A stretch of 64,000 nucleotides of DNA, taken from the NCBI RefSeq assembly GCF_001659705.1, contig NZ_CP015971.1, forward strand, positions 2,917,029 to 2,981,028. The letters run 5' to 3'. A program made the position numbers and the translations under genes. The DNA comes from Arachidicoccus sp. BS20. GTDB taxonomy: Bacteria > Bacteroidota > Bacteroidia > Chitinophagales > Chitinophagaceae. Shown piece after piece: positions 33,971 through 43,006 of the stretch (positions are counted from its first letter, which is position 1; each line of letters begins with the position of its first letter). Below the pieces are notes generated by a model. The model was not told where the DNA came from and did not search any database. It worked only from the letters and a program-made list of their open reading frames with translations.

Positions 33971-35052
33971 TGAAACTCTTCAATAACCTTAGCATACCGA
34001 GCTTGATTTTGTTCATGTTTTTGAGCGGGTTGGTGTTGGTGCATGGACAAACTATTGATATGAATCGTGGCGGTCAGCTGCAGCTCACAACTCAGGCAAT
34101 GGTAGATGCAGGTGGCACCGAACCAAACGATGTGGGTGTTTTATTTTCCAATGGGAATCTGGCAAATATTCCTGCACACTGGAAAATGAGTATCCAGGTA
34201 ATAGGAGATATTCACGGAGATAACGGTGATAATGGCGCAAGCAGCAATGGCAACATTATTGCTCCGTCTTATTTTCAGCTTACTTTTAATCAGAGTAGTG
34301 CTAACCCAAATAATCCGGATATTGCGCAATTGGTTAATAATCAAAATTTTTTATTATCCAATGGCGAGATATTTGTGATTACAGATGCGCCCTATCCGAT
34401 GGTACATTACGGATATTATATTTATCTGCCTTTTAATCTTACGGTATTGCCACACACTCCATTTGCCAATGTTACGCCGTACAGCGGTTCTAAATATTGG
34501 TTTCCCATCCGTGCAAGATTGTATTATACCGATGCAGGTGGCGTGCAACATGTAGAAACAAGAGACCTTACTACAAGTAATCAGGGAGATTTGCTGAGAG
34601 TGCTTTATAACTCGTCTGCCGCATCCAGCGTTTCCAACAGTATTCAACTGACCGCCGCCAATGCCGATTTATATTTTAATTCTACATCCGATTATATTAA
34701 TGGTGTGCAGGTCACTTATCCTGATATACTTAAGGTGGTGTGTGCCGACCAAAATCAGAAAGTAGATGTAAAAGCAGGAAGCGATAACCTGACAGGTGCG
34801 GACAATTCATCGTTGCCCGTCAATATTGTACATATTGTTGCATCCAATAGCAGCTCCAATACAGGAAACGGTTACGGATTTAATGATGTTCAATTGTCAA
34901 GCACTTCTCAAACCCTTATTAATAACATTAACCAAACGGATGCTAATGGCATCTTATTTAATTTAAAATACTATATAAACGGTGGTAAAATTACGTCGCA
35001 CACATCGGACCTTTATTCCACCGTATTGTATTTCTCCTTAGACCCGCAATGA
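33970..35052 (+). CDS. Two-domain exported protein, tip-adhesin-like
   Basis: 360 residues; signal peptide 1-27 (VHGQ). The N-terminal domain (about 28-220) is all-beta and unlike anything I recognise. The C-terminal domain (about 225-360) carries the subunit motifs: LYFNSTSDYING, matching FLNTSQDYIDV of the first subunit; VDVKAGSDNL, matching VDAKIAGDL; GILFNLKYY; and a final YSTVLYFSLDPQ. One subunit-like domain fused behind a unique N-terminal domain is the layout of chaperone-usher tip adhesins. Start overlaps the chaperone stop, and its own stop overlaps the next start (ATGA), so the three are translationally coupled. Confidence 0.7.
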   Translation: MKLFNNLSIPSLILFMFLSGLVLVHGQTIDMNRGGQLQLTTQAMVDAGGTEPNDVGVLFSNGNLANIPAHWKMSIQVIGDIHGDNGDNGASSNGNIIAPSYFQLTFNQSSANPNNPDIAQLVNNQNFLLSNGEIFVITDAPYPMVHYGYYIYLPFNLTVLPHTPFANVTPYSGSKYWFPIRARLYYTDAGGVQHVETRDLTTSNQGDLLRVLYNSSAASSVSNSIQLTAANADLYFNSTSDYINGVQVTYPDILKVVCADQNQKVDVKAGSDNLTGADNSSLPVNIVHIVASNSSSNTGNGYGFNDVQLSSTSQTLINNINQTDANGILFNLKYYINGGKITSHTSDLYSTVLYFSLDPQ

Positions 35053-37865
35053 AACAACCGACTCATTTATTGAGACGATTTTGCTGCCGCATAATGCTTT
35101 CGGCAGGGGTGTATCTTTTGTGCAGTTACAATGCTGCACTTGCCCAAATGCCTGCCAACACAATAGAATGCGGTTATGTGGATTCTGTAATAAATAATGA
35201 GTTTCAAACGTATATATCATCAACTATACACATTAAAAACAAAAGTACTGAGGAATGGAAGGGAAGAATTGTTTTTGAAGAAACTGATGATATTAAAGTC
35301 ATGGGCGATAAAGTGTTAGATATAAACCTGTCTGCCGGACAGTCTTATTTTTCTCCCGTGCGATACTTTCTCGGCAAAAATGTAACGGCAGGCGAATATC
35401 ATTTAAAAGCAGAAGTATATGATGCAGCCACAGGACAGAAGATAAATGAAGCAATGCTCACGTTGCACGTTGCCGCTAAAACAGATGTGCGCCTTGTTCC
35501 CGTAAAAGAAGCTGTAACGCTGCCGCAAAAAGGCGATACGCTGGATGTCGCCGTTAAGGTAAGCAATCTCGGAAACCGGCAGCAGCGCTTAACTATTGTA
35601 TGGAGCTTGCCGCCGGACATTCGTTCCAAAGCATACAGCTGCGAAATAAACCTGAATGCATATTCCGATTCGGTATTGCATTTACAGTTGCCGGTTACAA
35701 AGAAAATGGCAAAGTATAATCTTTTCCGCATCAATGCCAAAGCCATTTTTGTTTCCTCAGGCGAGCTTGCTTCGCTGGCATCTGTGGCTGTACAAAAATT
35801 GGGAAGCAAAAAAATATATACCATAGGCGACGGTTCTAACCTGCGTGCAAACTCTCCAAACTATGTTTCTTTCAGCACCGAAGGCTTGGGCAATTCTTCC
35901 ACCGCATATCATCTCCATTCGTTATGGTCGGGCTATGCAGGACCCGGAAAACTGAAATTTGAATTTGACGGCTATAAATGGAACCGCTCGCAATACGGTA
36001 CGCAAATTTCCAATACATACCTTGATTATCAGGTAAAAGACGTGGGTGTAAGAGTCGGGAGTATTTTTGAAGGCGGCGAAGTAAATCTTAATGGAATAGG
36101 CGCAAAAATATATACAATAGATACGCTGAACAATGGAACGGTGCTGAGCAATTCGGTGGGCGCTGTAAATAAAAATTTTAACCTGGCTCAGTTGTCCAAT
36201 ACTACTTTTAATTACGGCAAATCGGCTTGGGCGGAAAGCGACTGGAAAAATAATGCACACGAATTTTCTTCTCAGATAGCTTACGACGAAGAACCTTTCT
36301 ACAATACCAAGAGTGTTTTATGGACAAACAATTATACGCGAAAAATAAGCCGAGCATTTACTTATGGCGGAAAATTAGCGATAGGCGATACATGGCTGAT
36401 TTCCGATAAATCGGTATCAAAAATGTCGGTAATGGCAAATGTGTTTATGCGTGCTGTCATAGGCAGAGGATTTTCTTTTTCCGGCGATAATTATTATTCC
36501 GGCCCGTATTATTCGGGTATGAGAAAAGGTGCGCAAAGCTTTAATGAGCGCATTTCCAAACAACTTGATAAATCAAATATGCTGTGGCTGGGCTTAAACT
36601 ACAACGCTTATCAGCCCAAATATATGTTTCTGAATGACAGCATCAACGCCATTGATTACCAAAGTAAAATCATCACGGGCGAATTTGGATGGTCGGGCGA
36701 GCTGAAAAAAGTTGCAAGATTCAGCATTATACCTTCTGTGTATCATGAACAAAACAACCAGTATCTGATATACAATCGGAAACAATTAACAGAGATGAAT
36801 TCGTTGAGAATGGGCACTACATGGGGCTTTTCATTCGGCAATCAGCTTTCAAGCAGTCTGCGTGTCGATGCCGGTTATAACCGGCATCTTTCGGGAAATG
36901 AACATTATATGTTCAGGTCAAGCGTGAGCATGAATTATCGTTTTTTAAATTTTTCCGCCACGCGCCAGTTAGGTCCGCAATACCTGTCGGATTTATTTCT
37001 TATTACCGATAGCACAGTCAGTAATAAAGTTTCGCGTACGCAATTCTCTTTTGGCGGCAACAAATCGTTTCTGAACAATGCTATGAATGTTTCGCTTAAT
37101 TGTTTTTATGACAACGAATCTTATACAAAAAATGTAATGCTCAACGGGCAGTTAGGCTACCAGTCCTATGCGGCAAGATATTGGGTAAATGTAATGCTGA
37201 TGGACAATCCCAATTATCATATTACCAAGAATTTCCAAGTAGGCATTACATATATGCTTGGTGCAACCAATCCGCTTACGGTTAACAATAAATCGTCGTT
37301 ATATGTAAAAGTCAATCAGGTGTCCGGTAAAGCAAATACTTCCTCGCCTGCAACGGACTATGTAGTGTTGATTAACAAAGAAATGCTGGTAACGGATAAT
37401 GCCGGAAATATTGCTTATACCAAGTTACCCGCAGGCGATTATGTAATTAAATGTTTGCCGCAATCGGGCTGGATGGCAGAAGACCAGACTATCCATCTGG
37501 CATACAAACAAACGCAAAAGATAACCATCAGCCTTGTACAGACTTCAAAATTATCGGGGCATCTGTCCATTACGAAAGACCCGGTAAAAGCTTATCCTGT
37601 TTCCGACGATTCATCTGCCAGAAGTATTGTAGCCATAGATGAAAACGGGAAGCAATTCTATACGAAAACAGACCAGTCGGGCGATTATTCTTTCTATTTG
37701 CCGGAAGGAACATACAGCATTTCTGTTGCAGACCTACCGGCAGAAATGGAAGTGCAAAGTGCGCCCGGAAAAGAAACCGTAACGATGAACCATGAAATAT
37801 CCGGTGTGGACTTTAAACTGCATATCAAGTCGAGAAATATCGAAACGAAACACTTTGGAGGATAG
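35049..37865 (+). CDS. Outer-membrane beta-barrel assembly protein, usher-like
   Basis: 938 residues; signal peptide 1-33. Residues about 34-265 form two Ig-like modules (VKVSNLGNRQQRLTIVWSLP). Residues about 270-775 are a long run of alternating amphipathic strands rich in Tyr, Asn and Ser (for example KFEFDGYKWNRSQYG and GEFGWSGELKKVARFSI), typical of a large porin barrel. Residues about 780-938 hold two small carboxypeptidase-regulatory-like beta modules (LPAGDYVIKCLP; DQSGDYSFYLPEGTYSISV). Position and layout (barrel then C-terminal beta modules, after chaperone and subunits) equal a fimbrial usher, but the classical usher N-terminal domain and plug are not evident. Role as secretion pore is inference. 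Confidence 0.72.
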   Translation: MKQPTHLLRRFCCRIMLSAGVYLLCSYNAALAQMPANTIECGYVDSVINNEFQTYISSTIHIKNKSTEEWKGRIVFEETDDIKVMGDKVLDINLSAGQSYFSPVRYFLGKNVTAGEYHLKAEVYDAATGQKINEAMLTLHVAAKTDVRLVPVKEAVTLPQKGDTLDVAVKVSNLGNRQQRLTIVWSLPPDIRSKAYSCEINLNAYSDSVLHLQLPVTKKMAKYNLFRINAKAIFVSSGELASLASVAVQKLGSKKIYTIGDGSNLRANSPNYVSFSTEGLGNSSTAYHLHSLWSGYAGPGKLKFEFDGYKWNRSQYGTQISNTYLDYQVKDVGVRVGSIFEGGEVNLNGIGAKIYTIDTLNNGTVLSNSVGAVNKNFNLAQLSNTTFNYGKSAWAESDWKNNAHEFSSQIAYDEEPFYNTKSVLWTNNYTRKISRAFTYGGKLAIGDTWLISDKSVSKMSVMANVFMRAVIGRGFSFSGDNYYSGPYYSGMRKGAQSFNERISKQLDKSNMLWLGLNYNAYQPKYMFLNDSINAIDYQSKIITGEFGWSGELKKVARFSIIPSVYHEQNNQYLIYNRKQLTEMNSLRMGTTWGFSFGNQLSSSLRVDAGYNRHLSGNEHYMFRSSVSMNYRFLNFSATRQLGPQYLSDLFLITDSTVSNKVSRTQFSFGGNKSFLNNAMNVSLNCFYDNESYTKNVMLNGQLGYQSYAARYWVNVMLMDNPNYHITKNFQVGITYMLGATNPLTVNNKSSLYVKVNQVSGKANTSSPATDYVVLINKEMLVTDNAGNIAYTKLPAGDYVIKCLPQSGWMAEDQTIHLAYKQTQKITISLVQTSKLSGHLSITKDPVKAYPVSDDSSARSIVAIDENGKQFYTKTDQSGDYSFYLPEGTYSISVADLPAEMEVQSAPGKETVTMNHEISGVDFKLHIKSRNIETKHFGG

Positions 37866-37891
37866 TGTTATGTAATTCGCTCTTATTCGTA

Positions 37892-38869
37892 TTATTGCGC
37901 ATACACTTCCTTATTCACGGTATGCGGCATTTGTTTTCCCTCAAAAATTGCTACGATGTTTTCCGCTGCAAGCTTCGCCATTGCACTTCTTGTTTCCACT
38001 GTGGCTGAGCCTTGATGCGGCAGTACGCATACGGTTGGCATGGTCAATAAAACATTGTTTTTCGACATCGGCTCCGGATTGGTTACGTCCAAGCCCGCAC
38101 CCCAGATGCTTCCGTTTTGCAAGGCTTCGGTTAAGTCTTGTTCGTTGTGCATCGCGCCTCTCGCCGTGTTGATGAAAATAGACGTGGGCTTCATTTTTGC
38201 AAAAGCATCTTTATTAAAAATGCCTCTTGTTTCAGCCGATAAATTTGCGTGAACAGATAGTATATCACTTTGCTGTAGGAGTTCGTCAAAGCTCACGAAA
38301 CGCGCTCCCGGCAAGCGTTCTGCCTCTTCGTTGCGTTTACGGTTGTGATAAATAATGCTCATATTGTACGCGCCTTTTGCTTTTTTAGCCAGCTCAATTC
38401 CTATTCTTCCAAGCCCGAAAATGCCGAGTACCTTATTATTTAGTTCAATGCCGAGATTTGCCGTCGGCTGATAAAAATTCCACTTGCCCTGCTTGATATA
38501 ATCGTACATATAAAACGCTTTGCGCGATACGGCAAGCATTAACAGAAACGCTGTGTCTGCGGTAGCTCCGCTTAAAACATCGGGTGTATGCCCAACAGGA
38601 ATTTTATATTTTGTAGCAGCATTAATATCTACATTGTCATAGCCGACGGACAGTAACGATACGGCTTTTAAATGCTGACACTTGCTGAAAAATTCCTCGT
38701 CCAGTTTTACATGACCTGCAATAAGCAGCGCATCAAAATCCTGACAAATTTTAATCAATTCTTCTTTTAGTAAATCGTGGCTTTCGGAATGCTGCACTAC
38801 TTCACAGCCTGCGTTTTTCAATATTGCTATTCCGGCGTCGGGAATGATTCTTGTTGTATAAACTTTCAT
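37892..38869 (-). CDS. D-isomer-specific 2-hydroxyacid dehydrogenase (glyoxylate/hydroxypyruvate reductase type)
   Basis: 325 residues, full length. It has a Rossmann NAD(P) site GIFGLGRIG (149-157) and the catalytic set Arg237 (NTARG), Glu266 (TNPEP) and His285 (LPHQGSAT), with SVGYDNVD of the substrate domain at 74-81. It should reduce glyoxylate, hydroxypyruvate or a related 2-keto acid in the cytoplasm. The presence of Arg before the Rossmann Asp position (HNRKR) hints at NADPH use. It converges with the usher-like gene (26 bp between stops). Exact substrate not decidable. Confidence 0.92.
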   Translation of the reverse strand: MKVYTTRIIPDAGIAILKNAGCEVVQHSESHDLLKEELIKICQDFDALLIAGHVKLDEEFFSKCQHLKAVSLLSVGYDNVDINAATKYKIPVGHTPDVLSGATADTAFLLMLAVSRKAFYMYDYIKQGKWNFYQPTANLGIELNNKVLGIFGLGRIGIELAKKAKGAYNMSIIYHNRKRNEEAERLPGARFVSFDELLQQSDILSVHANLSAETRGIFNKDAFAKMKPTSIFINTARGAMHNEQDLTEALQNGSIWGAGLDVTNPEPMSKNNVLLTMPTVCVLPHQGSATVETRSAMAKLAAENIVAIFEGKQMPHTVNKEVYAQ

Positions 38870-38955
38870 TATTTTATTTGTTTCATATAAATCAAAGTTC
38901 GGTTATAGTTTAATAAATGTGTTTGCGAAAATTATCTTTTAAGATAAAAATAATT

Positions 38956-38995
38956 GCCACTAATGCGCAAATGATTCTTATATCGTATTAGTGGC
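38956..38995. repeat. Extragenic palindrome, GCCACTAATGCG type
   Basis: GCCACTAATGCG (38956-38967) pairs with CGTATTAGTGGC (38984-38995) with one G-T pair. Same plan as the hairpin at 18117-18150. It lies 6 bp beyond the multicopper-oxidase stop and may act as its terminator. Confidence 0.6.
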
Positions 38996-39001
38996 TAAAA
39001 T

Positions 39002-41317
39002 TTAAAACCTTACCTTCAAACCCGCGCCCCACTTGTATCTTGAATCCCAGCCTGCGGAAATCGACAATGGTTTTGCAAGTATGTATTGAAAGTCGAGATG
39101 ATATTCTTTATCGGTATTCGCATTCCAGTTAAGCATCACGCGCGGCAACAACCACTCGTCGCCTTCAAGTTGAAAACGTACACGCCCTTTGGTATTAATT
39201 CTTAATTCCGATTCAATGAAAAACGGCAACGTGTATCGCACACCAATTACAGGTGCATTGGTGTTTTGATAAAATGTTTGATGATTGTTGAAAATGTTGT
39301 AATACTTTTCCCGCGTAACACTCATGCCTACAAACGGACGAAACCAATCGCCGATATATCTTTCGTAACTCAACTCGCCGTCGTATTCGCCGTGGTAGTT
39401 GGCACTGCCTTCCAAACGAATTGCGTTGTTACGATTGATATAGTTTAAATTTAATTCTGACATCTGTGATTTTACTTCTGCGTTGCCCCAGAAAAACCAT
39501 CTTTCGTCTTCATGAAGAACCTTTTTATAAGAATAATTTTTTAAAGAAGAATCTCTTGAAAAGCCCGCGTAGTGTACGATTCGCGCCATGCCGCTCATCA
39601 TGTGATACAAAATATGGCAGTGCATAAACCAATCGCCGGGCGCTTCGTTTGCGGCAAATTCTATCACAACAGTCCGCATCGGTGGCACATCCACCGTATG
39701 TTTCAAAGGCGAATAATCGCCATTGTCATTTACCACGCGGAAGAAGTGCCCGTGTAAATGAATCGGATGATTCATCATCGTGTTGTTGATGAAAGTGATG
39801 CGCACGTTCTCGCCGCTTTTGATTAAAATAGAATCTTGCTCCGACAAAGTTTTGTTGTTGAACGACCACACATAACGATACATATTTCCCGTGAGGTTCA
39901 ATACAATATTTCTGTCAATATTTCCGTGCAAAGCCGTTGGATGCAAGGCTTTCAGCATATTGTAATTGAACACAATGTAATCATCCTTTTTCATTTTCAT
40001 CATCTTCATTCCATTCGCCGGACTGTTATCATGCTTCATACCGCTCACTTTCATTCTCATTCCGTTTGGCATTACCATAGTTGCGGTGTCTTCTTCTTTT
40101 TTCATACTTTTCATATCGCTCATTTTCATGCGTGTTCCATCAGGCATTGTCATCATCGCTGTATCGTCGTCGCTCATGTTCATATCTTGCATATTGTCCA
40201 TCTTCATACCTTTCATTTTCATATTTTTCATGCTGATGCCTTTGTTCATCATCATGGGTACATTCACGTCTTCGAGTTGCATTACGCTGTCCATATTCCA
40301 CACATCAATTGCAGGATAATTCTTTACAAAATGCTTTTCGCCATTTCCCAGAAATGCAGATGCCGCGCCGCTTTCGTCCATCGGCGTTGCACGAAATTCG
40401 TACGAACCATTATCAGGAACTGTGATAATAAAATCATATACTTCGGCAATTCCCATCAATACACGGTTCACTTTTATGGGTTGAATATTGTTGCCGTCGG
40501 CAGAAATCATTTGCATTTTTCCGCCCGCAAATTCCACATTAAAATAAGTAGATGAAGAGCCGTTGATAACGCGCAATCTTATTTTTTCGCCCGCTTTGTA
40601 TTTCGACAAATCGAGTGTTTTCTTTCCGTTGATGTGAAATTCATTGTAATAAACATCACTCACATCCATCGGCGGCATTCTGTTGAAACCTGCTTGCAAC
40701 CTGCTTTTTACGGCATGATGCCCTATCAGTTTGTCCCAGCTTTGCGCATAACCTTTTTTAATGGCGTACCACTCGTTGCTTTCATCGCCGCGTTTTAAGG
40801 TGCGCAAAACTTCCATCGGTTTTTCGTTCGTCCAGTCGGACAAAACCAATGTTTCTTCCGCATCTACATGGTATCTTTTTTGTTTGGGTTGAATTACAAT
40901 TGCGCCGTACAAGCCGCTTTGCTCCTGCAACATGGTGTGCGAATGATACCAATATGTGCCGGATTGAACGAGTGGAAATTTATACTTCAAAGTTTGATGC
41001 GGCATTATCGGAACAGTTGTAAGATAAGGAACGCCGTCCTGATTATTCGGCAATAAAATGCCATGCCAGTGAAGAGATGTTTCCATCATCATGGCATTAT
41101 GTACATAAATAATTGCCGTATCGCTTTCCGTGAAATGCAGTGTGGGCGCGGGAATTTGTCCGTTTATTGCAATGGCTTTTACTTTTTTACCCGTATAATT
41201 TACGACGGTATCTGAAATCGTAAGATGATAAATATCGTAATGAGAACTGTCATTTTGCTGCGCGAAAATGAATAGCGGGCTTGCAATAAATGCAAGTATG
41301 AAAAATATTTTTTGCAT
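39002..41317 (-). CDS. Multicopper oxidase (CopA-like) fused to a CopB-like outer-membrane barrel
   Basis: 771 residues; signal peptide 1-19. Cupredoxin domains carry the copper-binding patterns SLHWHGILLPN, TYWYHSHTMLQEQSG, NHPIHLHGHFFRV and WFMHCHILYHMMSGM, so all copper centres are intact. A Met/Lys/Asp-rich insert (about residues 350-445) contains two copies of a DTAxMxMPxGxRMK unit and many MKM and MDNM motifs, a copper-binding feature of CopA-type enzymes. Residues about 595-771 form amphipathic beta-strands ending GAGLKVRF, resembling the CopB outer-membrane protein. So copper oxidation and an outer-membrane domain are in one chain. It is preceded by REP palindromes and a His/Cys-rich peptide gene. 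Confidence 0.9.
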   Translation of the reverse strand: MQKIFFILAFIASPLFIFAQQNDSSHYDIYHLTISDTVVNYTGKKVKAIAINGQIPAPTLHFTESDTAIIYVHNAMMMETSLHWHGILLPNNQDGVPYLTTVPIMPHQTLKYKFPLVQSGTYWYHSHTMLQEQSGLYGAIVIQPKQKRYHVDAEETLVLSDWTNEKPMEVLRTLKRGDESNEWYAIKKGYAQSWDKLIGHHAVKSRLQAGFNRMPPMDVSDVYYNEFHINGKKTLDLSKYKAGEKIRLRVINGSSSTYFNVEFAGGKMQMISADGNNIQPIKVNRVLMGIAEVYDFIITVPDNGSYEFRATPMDESGAASAFLGNGEKHFVKNYPAIDVWNMDSVMQLEDVNVPMMMNKGISMKNMKMKGMKMDNMQDMNMSDDDTAMMTMPDGTRMKMSDMKSMKKEEDTATMVMPNGMRMKVSGMKHDNSPANGMKMMKMKKDDYIVFNYNMLKALHPTALHGNIDRNIVLNLTGNMYRYVWSFNNKTLSEQDSILIKSGENVRITFINNTMMNHPIHLHGHFFRVVNDNGDYSPLKHTVDVPPMRTVVIEFAANEAPGDWFMHCHILYHMMSGMARIVHYAGFSRDSSLKNYSYKKVLHEDERWFFWGNAEVKSQMSELNLNYINRNNAIRLEGSANYHGEYDGELSYERYIGDWFRPFVGMSVTREKYYNIFNNHQTFYQNTNAPVIGVRYTLPFFIESELRINTKGRVRFQLEGDEWLLPRVMLNWNANTDKEYHLDFQYILAKPLSISAGWDSRYKWGAGLKVRF

Positions 41318-41346
41318 GGGATAATTGATTAATTTTTGTGTATGCT

Positions 41347-41449
41347 GTTCGGGATTTATAATCCCGAACGTTTATCTGCGGATTTATAATCCGCAAATAG
41401 AGTGCATTATAAATGCACGGATAATGGTTCGCGATTGCAAATAGCGAAC
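41347..41449. repeat. Cluster of four REP-type palindromes upstream of the multicopper oxidase
   Basis: GTTCGGGATT-TAT-AATCCCGAAC (41347-41369), TGCGGATT-TAT-AATCCGCA (41377-41395), GTGCATT-ATA-AATGCAC (41402-41418) and GTTCGCGATT-GCA-AATAGCGAAC (41427-41449). All have a 3-nt loop inside ATT/AAT arms, as do the palindromes around the RAYT gene 12 kb away. They fill the gap between two minus-strand genes and probably affect transcript processing. Confidence 0.85.
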
Positions 41450-41463
41450 AGCAAAAAAATTAA

Positions 41464-41859
41464 TCAAATTAAAAACGACCGGAACAGAATATTTAAGTCA
41501 GGGGGACTTGTATCAACGATAGAAATCTGCCGATGATAGACAACCAGAATGGAAGAGAAATTATTTTCGGGAAGTAAAATAAAATGCGAAACTAAAAAGC
41601 AATGAACGGCTGAAACCTGTACAGATATTGCGTTTGCAGGCGTTTTGTTTTGTTGGCTAAAGCTTAGCGCGTGATTGGTTTTACATGTATTGTCTTTATC
41701 GCAGTGATGATGTTTGCAGCAACTGCAATCTTTCATCATCATTTTGTGATGCGAATGTGTTTGCGCAAAACCACAACTGCAAAGTGCAATCGTGTTGATG
41801 AAAAATATCATCAACAAAGCGAAAGCTTTTATTTGTACAGATGTGATTTTGCGTTTCAT
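41464..41859 (-). CDS. Small exported His/Cys-rich protein, probable copper-associated
   Basis: 131 residues; signal peptide or membrane anchor at about 10-33. A metal-binding stretch THSHHKMMMKDCSCCKHHHC lies at about 34-53, and the C-terminus ends PPDLNILFRSFLI. The CC pair and the PP-x-x-FRxFLI end recall a group of small Bacteroidota envelope proteins with conserved HYC, CC and PP motifs; the HYC element is not evident, so this is only a tentative link. It is upstream of, and in the same direction as, the multicopper oxidase, with only REP palindromes between, so a role in copper handling is inferred. Confidence 0.65.
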   Translation of the reverse strand: MKRKITSVQIKAFALLMIFFINTIALCSCGFAQTHSHHKMMMKDCSCCKHHHCDKDNTCKTNHALSFSQQNKTPANAISVQVSAVHCFLVSHFILLPENNFSSILVVYHRQISIVDTSPPDLNILFRSFLI

Positions 41860-41932
41860 TATTTTTACAAAAATACCAAGTCTATATTGGAAACAGTTGT
41901 ATAATTTTATTAAAAATTTTTAAATCTGGTTA

Positions 41933-42838
41933 ATGAAACAAATATTCTTCTTGTTCGTAATATTTTCTTGTTACGCGCTTAAACTCGATGCACAAAAGAC
42001 TTTCAAGAGTATCGACAAAATTATTTCTTCCAGAGAAAAATTGCAATTAGTGTCCAATCAATTCGCGTTTGCCGAAGGTCCCGCCACAGATAAGAACGGC
42101 GACGTTTATTTTACCGATCAACCGAATGATAAAATATGGAAGTACGATACCAAAGGAAAATTGTCTTTGTACATGAATAAAACCGGTCGTGCCAATGGAT
42201 TATATTTTTCGCCCGACGGAAATCTTATTGCCTGCGCCGATGAACATGATGAACTTTGGAGCATTTCGCGCGACAAAAAAGTTACTGTTCTTCTCTCTTA
42301 TTTTCAGGGCAAAAAATTAAACGGTCCAAACGATTTGTGGATTGACAAAAACGGTGGCATTTATTTTACCGACCCTTATTATCAACGCAACTATTGGATA
42401 CGCACGAAGCCTGATTTGCAAAAACAAAATGTCTATTATTTGCCGAAAGGCGCGAAGCAGCCCATCATTGTGGATGATGACATTGAAAAGCCCAACGGAA
42501 TTGTTGGCACGCCTGACGGAAAAACCTTGTACGTTGCAGATATTCAGGCGAACAAAACGTATCGATACAACATCAATTCCGATGGAACTTTATCCGGCAA
42601 AAAGCTTATTATCCATCAAGGTTCGGATGGCATGACGATTGACAATAAAGGCAACCTTTATCTCTGCGGAAAAGGCGTTACCATTTATAATAAGAACGGC
42701 GAAAAGTTGGGACACATCAGCGTTCCGGAAAATTGGACAGGAAATATTTGTTTCGGCGGCAAGTATAAAAATATCTTATTCATCACGGCAAGCCACGGCG
42801 TTTATATCATCAAAACAAAAGTGAAAGGCGTTGAATAA
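41933..42838 (+). CDS. Exported SMP-30/gluconolactonase-family lactonase
   Basis: 301 residues; signal peptide 1-21 (LKLDAQ). Six-bladed propeller pattern of the SMP-30 family: FAEGPATDKNGDVYFTD with metal ligand Glu48, GRANGLYFSPDG, KLNGPNDLWIDKNGGIYFTD with the conserved Asn and Asp, and EKPNGIVGTPDGKTLYVAD, then the late GSDGMTID. It should hydrolyse a sugar lactone such as gluconolactone in the periplasm with a divalent metal. It is monocistronic by appearance, diverges from the copper peptide gene and is followed by a large palindromic repeat. Confidence 0.9.
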   Translation: MKQIFFLFVIFSCYALKLDAQKTFKSIDKIISSREKLQLVSNQFAFAEGPATDKNGDVYFTDQPNDKIWKYDTKGKLSLYMNKTGRANGLYFSPDGNLIACADEHDELWSISRDKKVTVLLSYFQGKKLNGPNDLWIDKNGGIYFTDPYYQRNYWIRTKPDLQKQNVYYLPKGAKQPIIVDDDIEKPNGIVGTPDGKTLYVADIQANKTYRYNINSDGTLSGKKLIIHQGSDGMTIDNKGNLYLCGKGVTIYNKNGEKLGHISVPENWTGNICFGGKYKNILFITASHGVYIIKTKVKGVE

Positions 42839-42847
42839 CAACAATGC

Positions 42848-42915
42848 CGTCATTCCGACGAAAGGAGGAATCTCAATGAGATTTCTCACTATGCTACGTT
42901 CCGTTCGAAATGACG
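42848..42915. repeat. Large extragenic palindrome, CGTCATT...AATGACG type
   Basis: CGTCATTCCGACGAAAGGAG at one end, an inner AATCTCAATGAGATT palindrome, and CGTTCCGTTCGAAATGACG at the other. The whole 68-bp unit can fold into a long imperfect hairpin. I recognise the layout as a dispersed Bacteroidota intergenic repeat. It probably acts as a terminator for the lactonase gene. Confidence 0.65.
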
Positions 42916-42990
42916 ACCAGCCTAATTTCATTTATTTTGTTAAACATAATTCTTTCCCGATTTCGTAACAACTTTATTGCCTTCACGCAA

Positions 42991-42998
42991 TACCTTTG
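42991..42998 (+). promoter_or_regulatory. -7 box of feoB
   Basis: TACCTTTG (followed by CA, as in several other promoters here) ends 8 bp before the ATG at 43007. The expected start of transcription falls within a few bases of the ATG, so the mRNA would be almost leaderless. The box also lies inside the longer open frame from TTG 42977, which argues against that start. Confidence 0.55.
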
Positions 42999-43006
42999 CA
43001 CCCGAC

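Noticed and set aside
39836-40555. Plus-strand frame of 239 codons, His-rich
   Set aside because: It is the complement of the Met-rich insert of the multicopper oxidase; ATG/CAT codons mirror each other and create His runs. No upstream signal.
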